Shown: one piece after another, positions 1 to 6,876 of the stretch
How positions within the stretch are numbered: the first letter of the stretch is position 1
Layout of the letters: every line of letters begins with the position of its first letter
Assembly (NCBI GenBank): GCA_900769945.1
Contig: CAAGIO010000031.1
Coordinates: forward strand, 1 to 16,758
DNA length: 16,758 nucleotides
Direction of reading: 5' to 3'
Origin: Bacteroidales bacterium
Lineage (GTDB): Bacteria; Bacteroidota; Bacteroidia; Bacteroidales; F082
Translations under genes and position numbers: made by a program
The notes under the pieces: generated by a model
What the model saw: the letters and a program-made list of their open reading frames with translations, nothing else
Told to the model about the DNA's origin: nothing
Database searches by the model: none

Positions 1-114
1 AACAACAAGTTCCTCGTTTGTAATCTCCACCTTCATCGAGCTTAAGTCAGTATATTTCTTACATCCAGAAAGCAGCATTGTGGCTGCGATGATAAACAAT
101 ATTTTTCTCTTCAT
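1..114 (-). CDS. Lipoprotein, 5' fragment (38 codons, truncated by the window edge)
   Basis: Reading the minus strand from the ATG at 114-112 gives an open frame to the window edge. The first 18 residues form a classical lipoprotein signal peptide: Lys-Arg-Lys after Met, a hydrophobic stretch (ILFIIAATM), then the lipobox L-L-S-G-C with the lipidated Cys at residue 18. The mature part begins CKKYTDLSSMKVEIT and has no acidic surface-export signal right after the Cys, so the side of the outer membrane is undecided. The gene starts 12 bases after the stop of the PEGA protein and is almost certainly its operon partner. The body lies outside the window, so no function can be given. Confidence 0.8.
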   Translation of the reverse strand, partial: MKRKILFIIAATMLLSGCKKYTDLSSMKVEITNEELVV

Positions 115-126
115 TTCTGTAATTTA

Positions 127-2301
127 TTATCTTTTATTTTTAAAACAAACGCCAACGCCTATCTTGGCTTCCAAGGTCTTGAAGTTGGTTGTCAGCATGT
201 CGAGTGACACTGTAAGTCCTTTGATATTCAGTTGCATTCCAAGCGTTGCTTCAATACCGGAGAAGCTCTCCTTGGAAAACTTCACCGTCTGTCCTCCAAG
301 GGTGGTCCAAAGGTTGGTGTCGGAACCATATCCGGCTCCTGCCCTAAAGCAAAGAGGGCCATAGAGTTTCACGACCACACCGCCCAAGAGGGAGAGGCGT
401 GCGTTCCTTCTGCTCCCTTGCTGATAGCCGGGGAAGTAGCCGTCAATGAGACCATTCTCGGTCACAAGTTCAGCCTTCTGGAAGTTGAAGTTGGTTGTCG
501 CGCTCACGAACCAGCCCACCTTTTTTACTTTTCCGAAGGTAACTCCAAACGAGGGTGTGCCATAGTTAGAGACCGAGGCGTTAGCTGTCACGAAGGTGAT
601 GCCGTTACGCACATAGTTGGCAGCCGTCTCAGCCCTAAGGTAAAGGCTCACACTTGAGACGCCGCCGTCCTTCTTCACCTCAATTCTCTTTTCGTCCGAC
701 TTCTTATCCCTCACCGATTTGATGTCGTGGGAACCAAAGGACAGGTCGATGCTCAGAGGAGATTGTCCTGCAAGTTTGCCGTCAACATAGATAGCATCGC
801 CTTCTTTGTCGGTGGTGATAGTTACAATCTTGCCGAACTCAAGAGTCAGCTGTGTCTGAGTGCCGTTTATCTTCACGTCTATGTCTTTCATCACGGAGCG
901 TCCGTTGCGTATCGCCTTAACGGTATGTTGTCCGTAGCCCATTGACACATCTAAAGGCGAGTGTCCTGCGAGTTTGCCGTCAACATATATCTCATCGCCT
1001 TCTCTGCCTGTGGTGACAGTTATTATCTTGCCGGAGTCGAGTCTCTCGTATATTGAAAGGATGTTGCTTTCCTCCACTGTATAAGACTTTGTCAGGGTTG
1101 CGCACCCTTTCTTCTCGAACCTTATTGTTCTGTTTCCAATCAGCACGTCATTCTTCTTGAGAGGCGTCTCGCCTATCTTCACGCCGTCGAGATACACCTC
1201 CGCCTCGTCGGGGTCGCTCTGGATATCAAGCGCGCCATAAATAGGGACGGGGTTTTTAATAACGACGCTCTCATTTTTACCAACAATGACATCTAATTTC
1301 ACTGATGTTGTTCTGTGCGAGATTTTCCTTGCCTCTAATATGTGTGTTCCTTCCAAGAGGCGGCCCTGCCATTTACCCTTGCCTTTTTTCTCTCCGTCGA
1401 TAAAGATATCTGATTCCGAATCGGTTGTGACGGTAACCTGAGAGAACGTTGGTTTTATTGGGAGTTCTATTTCCTGTGTTTGAGAGTCTTTAACGACAAC
1501 GGTGAAAGTTCCGGTCTCATACATATCCTTCATCAGTTTCACCTCATATTCGCCGCTTGGGAGTGTGTCGGAGGTGAAGGGTGTCATGCCTTTGCGCTCA
1601 CCGTCGATGAGGACGATTGCGCCGCTTTCAGGTTTGGAGTCTATTTTCAGCCATCCGAATGCTGGTGTGAGGTTGACATCATACTTCAGCTTTTCTGTCT
1701 CGCTCGCGTGAATCTCCATCTCATAGGTGTGATAGAGTTTGTGCGACACTTCGAGGTGGTGCGGCTCGTCAACGGTGAGGTTCACCTTGCCGTTAGTGCA
1801 GAGCTTCCCATCTACATTTATCAGTGCGTCTTTTGGTGTCACATTGATAATGACATAGTTGCTGTTCAGAGAGATGGTTTTGGGGGCAGCGACATCATCT
1901 TTGTCAGCCATAAGCACCATCTCGTATGTCTTCCACCCCTCTAAGGTAAAAGGCATGGCATAGTTAAGTTTTCCGTAGTCGGGATGCATGATTATCAGGG
2001 TTTTACAGCCTTCTGTTAGGAAGATTTTCACTTCTCCCACGGCCGTCTTGTCATCATACACGAAGGTGCCCATGTCGGCTTGGAATTGAAGCCTGTTGCG
2101 TTCCGCCTCATTCATATTGGGGGTCTGAATCTTGATGAGTGCGCATTTGTCACCGTTTTTATCTTTCTTCATTGTGCGCGACGCCTCGGTATCGTTCTCT
2201 ATGAGCTTCAACGACTTGACATTGAGGCGCGAGTTGTTCTGTTGTGCGTAGGTGTCGAAAAGGACACAGAATAGAATAAGTAAGAAGTAAATTTTTTTCA
2301 T
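127..2301 (-). CDS. Secreted multi-PEGA-domain protein with beta-rich C-terminal domain
   Basis: The 724-residue product starts with a Sec signal peptide (MKKIYFLLILFCVLFDTYAQ, cleavage near residue 19-20). Residues 25-135 form an unassigned N-terminal region. About six PEGA-like modules follow (roughly 150-212, 217-283, 287-350, 355-415, 424-489, 490-555), each recognisable by an I-x-(V/I)-DG-(K/E) turn, a G-x-(S/T)-P loop and a closing G-x-H/Y-x-(I/V) strand; the last two are near-duplicates. Residues 560-724 are rich in Gly and alternating hydrophobic residues (for example SFGVTFGKVKKVGWFVSATT), which suggests a small outer-membrane or beta-sandwich domain. PEGA domains are extracytoplasmic carboxypeptidase-regulatory-like folds common in cell-surface proteins. 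The ATG start sits 19 bases after the LPP20-like gene, so the two are co-transcribed. Function is unknown; scaffolding or binding at the envelope is my inference. Confidence 0.88.
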   Translation of the reverse strand: MKKIYFLLILFCVLFDTYAQQNNSRLNVKSLKLIENDTEASRTMKKDKNGDKCALIKIQTPNMNEAERNRLQFQADMGTFVYDDKTAVGEVKIFLTEGCKTLIIMHPDYGKLNYAMPFTLEGWKTYEMVLMADKDDVAAPKTISLNSNYVIINVTPKDALINVDGKLCTNGKVNLTVDEPHHLEVSHKLYHTYEMEIHASETEKLKYDVNLTPAFGWLKIDSKPESGAIVLIDGERKGMTPFTSDTLPSGEYEVKLMKDMYETGTFTVVVKDSQTQEIELPIKPTFSQVTVTTDSESDIFIDGEKKGKGKWQGRLLEGTHILEARKISHRTTSVKLDVIVGKNESVVIKNPVPIYGALDIQSDPDEAEVYLDGVKIGETPLKKNDVLIGNRTIRFEKKGCATLTKSYTVEESNILSIYERLDSGKIITVTTGREGDEIYVDGKLAGHSPLDVSMGYGQHTVKAIRNGRSVMKDIDVKINGTQTQLTLEFGKIVTITTDKEGDAIYVDGKLAGQSPLSIDLSFGSHDIKSVRDKKSDEKRIEVKKDGGVSSVSLYLRAETAANYVRNGITFVTANASVSNYGTPSFGVTFGKVKKVGWFVSATTNFNFQKAELVTENGLIDGYFPGYQQGSRRNARLSLLGGVVVKLYGPLCFRAGAGYGSDTNLWTTLGGQTVKFSKESFSGIEATLGMQLNIKGLTVSLDMLTTNFKTLEAKIGVGVCFKNKR
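637..1032 (-). repeat. Two tandem 198-bp copies encoding near-identical PEGA modules
   Basis: Codons 424-489 (835-1032) and 490-555 (637-834) of the PEGA protein encode modules of equal length, 66 residues each. The best-conserved part is the EGD-x-IYVDGKLAG-x-SPL core, which is also very similar at DNA level (compare 767-780 with 965-978). The equal length and DNA similarity point to a fairly recent internal duplication, whereas modules 1-4 of the same protein have diverged strongly. Confidence 0.8.
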
Positions 2302-2320
2302 ATAATGTATTTATTATTTC

Positions 2321-4141
2321 CTATAAAACATCTCTCAGGTTAATAAGGTCATTGATATCAGTTTTTCCCGGCTGCCAGGTACGCACATGGATGATAGGCA
2401 GTTCTTCACGTAGGTCAACCATGAGGAAGAGGTAGCCGTCGTCGCTGTAATTGCTTGAGTGATAATATTGGTGTACCTGCACGCCGAACACCTCTTCGTC
2501 ATCATTGGCGGCATGTCGCACATTGAGGTCGGTAAAATGAATGTTGATATAGCTTTTATTTTTAAACTGAGTTCTCAGGCTGCCTATATATTCATCTTTA
2601 GATTTTCGGGTGTATTCAACCTTCTTATTATTTCCAAACTGTCTGCTGTCGGAGGAGATAGGTTTTTCTTCCACCACGTGTCCGATGATAATGAGTGCGT
2701 TATCGGAGAAAATCTTATCAAGATAGTCAATTTGTTTGAAGGCGTAGGCTGTCTGGTAGTCTTCAAGGAAGTTGACGAGGTGGAGACGGGAGTCGATGTT
2801 CCAAGCCTCGTTGTTCCAGATGCAGTCTTCGGCGGTGTCGGTGAGACGGAAGGAGATGGACGACACTTGTTTTGAATCCATATCGAAGCGGAAGACCACG
2901 TCGTGAGAGAACGACTGTCGGTTGAAGGTGAAGAGCATAGGTATGCTGCGGCATATCACCTCGCCGTTGAAAGCGAACATCTTATAGTCAGGTTTGCCGA
3001 TAACGGAGGCTGTGCCGTAATCTTTCAGTTTCATGAAGAAGTCATAGCCTTCTGGGGTGAACAGGTCTCTCACCGACTCATAGTCATGACGGCGGATAGC
3101 GTCCTCTATGGCTCTCATGTTCTTAATATAGATGTCGTCCGACACCATATATGAGTTTATCGAGCTGTTGTCGGGCTTAGTCTCCATCTTAGAGTCGGAC
3201 TTTCTATCCTTCTTAGCGTTCAGGTTCGGTTTTTTGACGGTCTTCTCGCATTTGCTGAAATCTACTTTCTTCCTCAGATACTTAAGCATAGAAGCCACGG
3301 GTTCGACCTTCACATCAGAATACGACATATCGACCTCGACCTTGAGTTCTTTCACTTCGTTTTCGTTCTTAAAGAGCGTCAGGTTTGCCCTGCCATTGGT
3401 GACGTTGCACGTCTGGTTGAAGCGTCCGTTGTTATACCTTATATTAATATTGCTGAGCGGGATGCCTGTAACAGATGAGACAGCCAGCTCGGCTTCTACA
3501 TTATCATCGGTCTCCGTCCAATTCACCACGTTGAACCTCACCATGCTGAGTATTCCGTCATCGCCATCGATACGGTTTGAGAGCCATTTCACGAGTTTGA
3601 CATCACGCATTGTCTGCTCATCATTTATCATCATGCTGTTACCGTAAGGATGGGCGCAGCAGAGCATCATCGCGATATAATAGTTGCGGAGGGCGTCACC
3701 CAGATTCTCCTTCTCGAAGGCGATATCGGCCGTTGACAAATAATAGTCGATGTCTTCTTTCCTCTGTTCGCATTCATTCCTGAACTCCTCCTTTGAGATA
3801 TAGGCGAACACCTCGTTCTCATCACCCTCACGGAGTGTCAGATACTGTATGTTCTGTTCAAGAAAAGACTTGAAGGTGTCGAAGACGAAATTAACCATGG
3901 CGGTGTTGTCACCAACAGGAACGATATTCGACTTGTAACCCTTACGGATAGCCGTAAGCAACCCATCAACAACGCTCTCTTCCGCATCCTCCACCACCTC
4001 GAAGTTGCCTTCACTCTGACACCAATAATAACAGGTATCTTTCTTAATTCGTTCAGACTCAGCAATATTCGACTTATATTCCTGTCCAAACGAGAAATAT
4101 GTTGCAAGTAACAACACCGCAGTCAGTAACAATTTTCTCAT
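2321..4141 (-). CDS. Secreted LPP20-like protein with possible NTF2-like C-terminal region
   Basis: The product is 606 residues from the ATG at 4141-4139. An in-frame TTG at 4189 would add 16 residues but lies upstream of the promoter -7 box and would put a hydrophilic leader before the signal peptide, so I use the ATG. Residues 1-20 (MRKLLLTAVLLLATYFSFGQ) are a Sec signal peptide. Residues 35-135 resemble the LPP20-type domain of Bacteroidales (YYWCQSEG followed by AEESVVDGLLTAI), and 135-165 look like a TPR-type helical hairpin. Residues 200-290 are beta-rich; 295-330 are a Lys/Asp/Ser-rich linker. Two further globular parts follow (335-440; 445-590), the last ending IIHVRTWQP and possibly NTF2-like. 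Family assignment is by eye only. It is the first gene of the operon with the PEGA protein and the edge lipoprotein. An envelope role is likely; the activity is unknown. Confidence 0.8.
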   Translation of the reverse strand: MRKLLLTAVLLLATYFSFGQEYKSNIAESERIKKDTCYYWCQSEGNFEVVEDAEESVVDGLLTAIRKGYKSNIVPVGDNTAMVNFVFDTFKSFLEQNIQYLTLREGDENEVFAYISKEEFRNECEQRKEDIDYYLSTADIAFEKENLGDALRNYYIAMMLCCAHPYGNSMMINDEQTMRDVKLVKWLSNRIDGDDGILSMVRFNVVNWTETDDNVEAELAVSSVTGIPLSNINIRYNNGRFNQTCNVTNGRANLTLFKNENEVKELKVEVDMSYSDVKVEPVASMLKYLRKKVDFSKCEKTVKKPNLNAKKDRKSDSKMETKPDNSSINSYMVSDDIYIKNMRAIEDAIRRHDYESVRDLFTPEGYDFFMKLKDYGTASVIGKPDYKMFAFNGEVICRSIPMLFTFNRQSFSHDVVFRFDMDSKQVSSISFRLTDTAEDCIWNNEAWNIDSRLHLVNFLEDYQTAYAFKQIDYLDKIFSDNALIIIGHVVEEKPISSDSRQFGNNKKVEYTRKSKDEYIGSLRTQFKNKSYINIHFTDLNVRHAANDDEEVFGVQVHQYYHSSNYSDDGYLFLMVDLREELPIIHVRTWQPGKTDINDLINLRDVL

Positions 4142-4156
4142 AAATAAATTTTTCCG

Positions 4157-4190
4157 CAAATTTAACATATTTGTTAATACCTTATACAAA
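4157..4190 (-). promoter_or_regulatory. Promoter of the LPP20/PEGA/lipoprotein operon
   Basis: On the minus strand a perfect Bacteroides -7 box TAAATTTG lies at 4164-4157, 15 bases before the ATG at 4141. A TTTG -33 box lies at 4190-4187 with a 22-base spacer, slightly longer than the usual 19-21. The leader is short, A/T-rich and has no Shine-Dalgarno sequence, as is normal in this phylum. Confidence 0.6.
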
Positions 4191-4469
4191 AAAACATTAT
4201 TTTTTCAATAGTTAAAATACTGGCAAATAAGCACGGATAACACATTGATAAGCAATAAAATAAGGAACACAAATCCATGATGAGAATTTCAAAATGGGAA
4301 ATGTGTATTTTACAATAAATAATGCGCAAATTACATTTTGTTATCTTTTAGCCCGTTGGCTATTGCCTCTCAACTCTTTAACTTTAAACCCCTTAAACCC
4401 TTCAACCCCACTCCTATTTAATATCTAATAACTCCCCGTTGACTGTTGCCCGTTGACATCCCTGAAACG
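4191..4469. repeat. Intergenic spacer with degenerate short tandem repeats
   Basis: No gene is visible between the LPP20-like operon promoter and the end of the sugar-transferase operon. The left half (to about 4350) is plain A/T-rich DNA. The right half holds two families of short repeats. A heptamer array CGTTGAC/TGTTGCC/CGTTGAC occupies 4437-4457, with a diverged 14-base copy CGTTGGC-TATTGCC at 4354-4367. A second array at 4384-4409 reads TTAAACCCC, TTAAACCC, TTCAACCCC. Their role is unknown; slippage-prone spacer DNA is the simplest reading. Confidence 0.6.
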
Positions 4470-4497
4470 AAAAAAGGAGGAAAAAATCATTTCCCCC
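4470..4497 (-). terminator. Intrinsic terminator overlapping the sugar-transferase stop codon
   Basis: The minus-strand RNA can fold GGGGGAAA (4497-4490) against UUUCCUCC (4483-4476), an 8-bp stem with one G-U pair and a 6-base loop, followed directly by six U residues (4475-4470). The TGA stop codon of the sugar transferase (4489-4487) lies in the loop. Stem, loop and U-tract match a Rho-independent terminator that ends the Gfo/Idh-lipoprotein-transferase operon. The stem is modest in strength. Confidence 0.6.
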
Positions 4498-5914
4498 TTC
4501 CTTGTACTACGATAAGCACGGTGTAAATCAGGATTTTAATATCCACGGCGAGGCTCATATTTTCAATATAAAGGATGTCATATTTCAGTCGTTCCACCAT
4601 TTCATCTACGTTTGAGGCGTATCCGAACTTGACCTCGCCCCAGCTTGTTATTCCGGGTTTAATCTTGAGGAGCATCCTATAGTGAGGGGCTTTCTGAACA
4701 ATCTGGTCGATATAATATTGGCGTTCGGGGCGATAGCCGACGATAGACATCTTGCCGCCGAGCACGGTGAAGAACTGTGGTATCTCATCGAGGCGCACCT
4801 TTCTCATAAACTTGCCCCATTTGGTGATACGCGGGTCGTCGTCTTTGGAGAGTTGCGGTCCCATATCCTCGGCGTTGACATACATACTTCTGAATTTGAG
4901 CATGTTGAAAGGCTCGCCATGTCGGCCGATACGTTCCTGTCGATAGAAAATAGGGCCTGGTGACGACCTTTTCACCATTATAGCGGTAAAGATATAGACG
5001 GGAGAGAGGATGACTATCACAAGGATGGAGGCCACCACGTCGAAGACCCTTTTTGCCACCTGCTGCCACACAGGCATAGGCTCAGGAGTAATCTGAATGA
5101 GCGGCGCGTGCCAGATGCCCTCCTGCTTCACCGTACCGAAGACAATGTCCTGCATCACGGGGATAATCTTCACTATCACATCTATGCTCTCCAACTTCAC
5201 AAGGATGTTGTCGATGACGTCGGTCTCGGCACGCTCTATTGCAATAATAACCTCTTCTATATCATTTTCCTTTATTATGCTTGCGACATCTTCATAGAAG
5301 CCGAGCCGCGGAATATATTTCTCCAACTTATATTCGTCCCAGTCGAACACATTCACAAAGCCTATGATATTGTTGCCCGAAGAAAACATCTGTCCTTCAA
5401 TCTCATTATAGATGTCACAGGCGTTGTCGCTGCTGCCGATGATGAGGGTGTTGAAGCCTATCTTCCTATTATGAATCCTCCTCGCCGTGACAGATGTGAT
5501 GACAAGCCTGCCCGAATAAATTATTGTAAATTGAAGGATATAAAGCACGAAGAATGACGTATAATATGAGAGGTACGACTCAATAGTATCGTTAAGAATG
5601 GTGCAGAAGAAGAGGATTACGGTGCCTAAGAGAGTCACGAGAATCGTCTCGCCGAGTTCCCGAACCCTTGATTTTGAATATACCTTACGGTAGGAGCCAG
5701 CCAGAAGGTAGAGGAAGAGCCAGCCGATAGGAATACATATTATTCCAATCCAGAATTTCTTATCATCTAAGATTACGTTGAAATTATTGATATAATCAAC
5801 ATTCTCGGTAGTCTTACGGTAGCAGAAGAACACAAACCATGCAACAAGGGATGCGAACCAGTCCCATAAGACGTATTTCAGTGTCTGGGTACGTTTGTTA
5901 ATTTTCTTAGTCAC
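4487..5914 (-). CDS. Polyprenyl-phosphate sugar-1-phosphate transferase (exopolysaccharide-type, WcaJ/WbaP-like)
   Basis: This 475-residue membrane enzyme should transfer a sugar-1-phosphate from a nucleotide sugar to undecaprenyl phosphate, the first step of a surface glycan repeat unit. Four N-terminal membrane helices (about 15-31, 53-72, 90-106, 118-138) precede a Rossmann-like CoA_binding_3 region (about 150-265). A re-entrant hydrophobic helix (288-314) then leads into the bacterial sugar transferase domain (284-470). Its hallmarks are SSPGPIFYRQERIG (317-330), MLKFRSM (338-344), VRLDEIPQF (373-381), GYRPER (393-398) and KPGITSWGEV (419-428). The start is GTG at 5914, overlapping the upstream lipoprotein stop by 8 bases (GTGACTAA), which implies translational coupling; no Met follows for about 175 codons. 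The sugar substrate cannot be read from sequence. No flippase, polymerase or large glycosyltransferase cluster is adjacent. Confidence 0.92.
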   Translation of the reverse strand: MTKKINKRTQTLKYVLWDWFASLVAWFVFFCYRKTTENVDYINNFNVILDDKKFWIGIICIPIGWLFLYLLAGSYRKVYSKSRVRELGETILVTLLGTVILFFCTILNDTIESYLSYYTSFFVLYILQFTIIYSGRLVITSVTARRIHNRKIGFNTLIIGSSDNACDIYNEIEGQMFSSGNNIIGFVNVFDWDEYKLEKYIPRLGFYEDVASIIKENDIEEVIIAIERAETDVIDNILVKLESIDVIVKIIPVMQDIVFGTVKQEGIWHAPLIQITPEPMPVWQQVAKRVFDVVASILVIVILSPVYIFTAIMVKRSSPGPIFYRQERIGRHGEPFNMLKFRSMYVNAEDMGPQLSKDDDPRITKWGKFMRKVRLDEIPQFFTVLGGKMSIVGYRPERQYYIDQIVQKAPHYRMLLKIKPGITSWGEVKFGYASNVDEMVERLKYDILYIENMSLAVDIKILIYTVLIVVQGRGK

Positions 5915-6830
5915 GATAAATCAGCTTAATATTATCGAAATAGTAGTTTGCTTCTTCATTTTCCTTAACGGAGCCTCTCAGGTAGAACTTGAAGTAGTCC
6001 GCCGTTGTTGTTTCAGTGACAGATGGGCTGAAGTTAATGTAAATCTTCTTCCAATCGTCCGACTTCCTGACCATGACAAGTTCAATATCTTCGATACCGT
6101 TTTTTGTTTTGGCGAAGAGACCCACTTCAAATTCGGCTTCGCACTTATAGTCAAGTTCAAGAATGATATAGTTACCCATATTCGGGAGGTCGTAGAGTGC
6201 GTCGCTTGCAACACAGAAATAGTTGAGGGTGTCGCCAATCCACACATGACCGGAGTGGCAGTATTTCTCAGGGCTGACAGGGTCGAGCCAAGTGTTAGGG
6301 TCGGAAGTGGATGTCTGGACGACGGTGGTGTCGCTTTGAGAGGTCTTGAAGAGCCTGATATTGTTGATATCCTCGAAGTCCTCCATCATCTTGAACTTCA
6401 CCGAGCTGCTGTCAGGGTGATAGTATCTTGTGTAAGGGAAGATGGTGTCGATGACGCCCGGTTTGAAGGAGTAGGACTCAATATTAAGAGGTTGGTAGAA
6501 AGGGTAATGTATTCTTGTTGAGGATATTCCGTTCATCTTGATACCGGGGGCGAGAGTGATGTCGTGGGTGCCCTCATGAAGCACAGGAGCGAGAGCGTAC
6601 TTCCCGTCCTCATGGTCGAGGAACTCGTAACAGCCGACGAAGTTGCCATCGACATAGAGCCAAGCGTCAGTAATAGCCTCGGTGGCTGCACCTTCTGTCT
6701 CATAATCCGTTGTCAGCGACCACGGCTCGAAGCGGATGTAAGACGGTATCTCTTGGTCACCTTTGAACTTGTTGCAAGAGGTGAGCGAGCAAAATACAAA
6801 TAATATTAGTATTAAAGGTAAAAACTTCAT
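5907..6830 (-). CDS. Lipoprotein with PEGA-like and jelly-roll-like parts, coupled to the sugar transferase
   Basis: The 307-residue product begins with a lipoprotein signal peptide (MKFLPLILILFVFCSLTSC), lipobox L-T-S-C with the lipidated Cys at residue 19. Residues 50-110 resemble an Ig/PEGA-like fold (AWLYVDGNFVGCYEF, then HEGTHDITL). Residues 145-306 look like a carbohydrate-binding-module-type jelly roll: a conserved start (FKMMEDFEDI), central beta strands (YIILELDYKCEAEFEVGLF) and a characteristic end (YYFDNIKLIY). No catalytic signature is visible. It lies 46 bases after the Gfo/Idh gene and overlaps the sugar transferase start, so its product is probably made with that enzyme. Acting on, anchoring or sensing the resulting glycan in the periplasm or at the outer membrane is inference from context. 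I do not recognise a named family. Confidence 0.82.
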   Translation of the reverse strand: MKFLPLILILFVFCSLTSCNKFKGDQEIPSYIRFEPWSLTTDYETEGAATEAITDAWLYVDGNFVGCYEFLDHEDGKYALAPVLHEGTHDITLAPGIKMNGISSTRIHYPFYQPLNIESYSFKPGVIDTIFPYTRYYHPDSSSVKFKMMEDFEDINNIRLFKTSQSDTTVVQTSTSDPNTWLDPVSPEKYCHSGHVWIGDTLNYFCVASDALYDLPNMGNYIILELDYKCEAEFEVGLFAKTKNGIEDIELVMVRKSDDWKKIYINFSPSVTETTTADYFKFYLRGSVKENEEANYYFDNIKLIYRD

Positions 6831-6876
6831 CAGGATATTTTTTTTAGTCCAACGAAAGATAATATCAAATATTGTA

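Noticed and set aside
637..1032. CRISPR-like spaced repeats
   Set aside because: The repeated blocks are coding PEGA modules in one frame, with no short identical repeats or unique spacers.
4142..4189. TTG start giving the LPP20-like protein 16 extra N-terminal residues
   Set aside because: It lies upstream of a perfect -7 box (4164-4157) and would bury the signal peptide; the ATG at 4141 starts exactly at it.
5895..6521. 208-codon plus-strand frame opposite the lipoprotein gene
   Set aside because: It is a shadow of the lipoprotein and the sugar-transferase start region. The minus strand has a lipobox, coherent domains and operon spacing; the plus frame has none.
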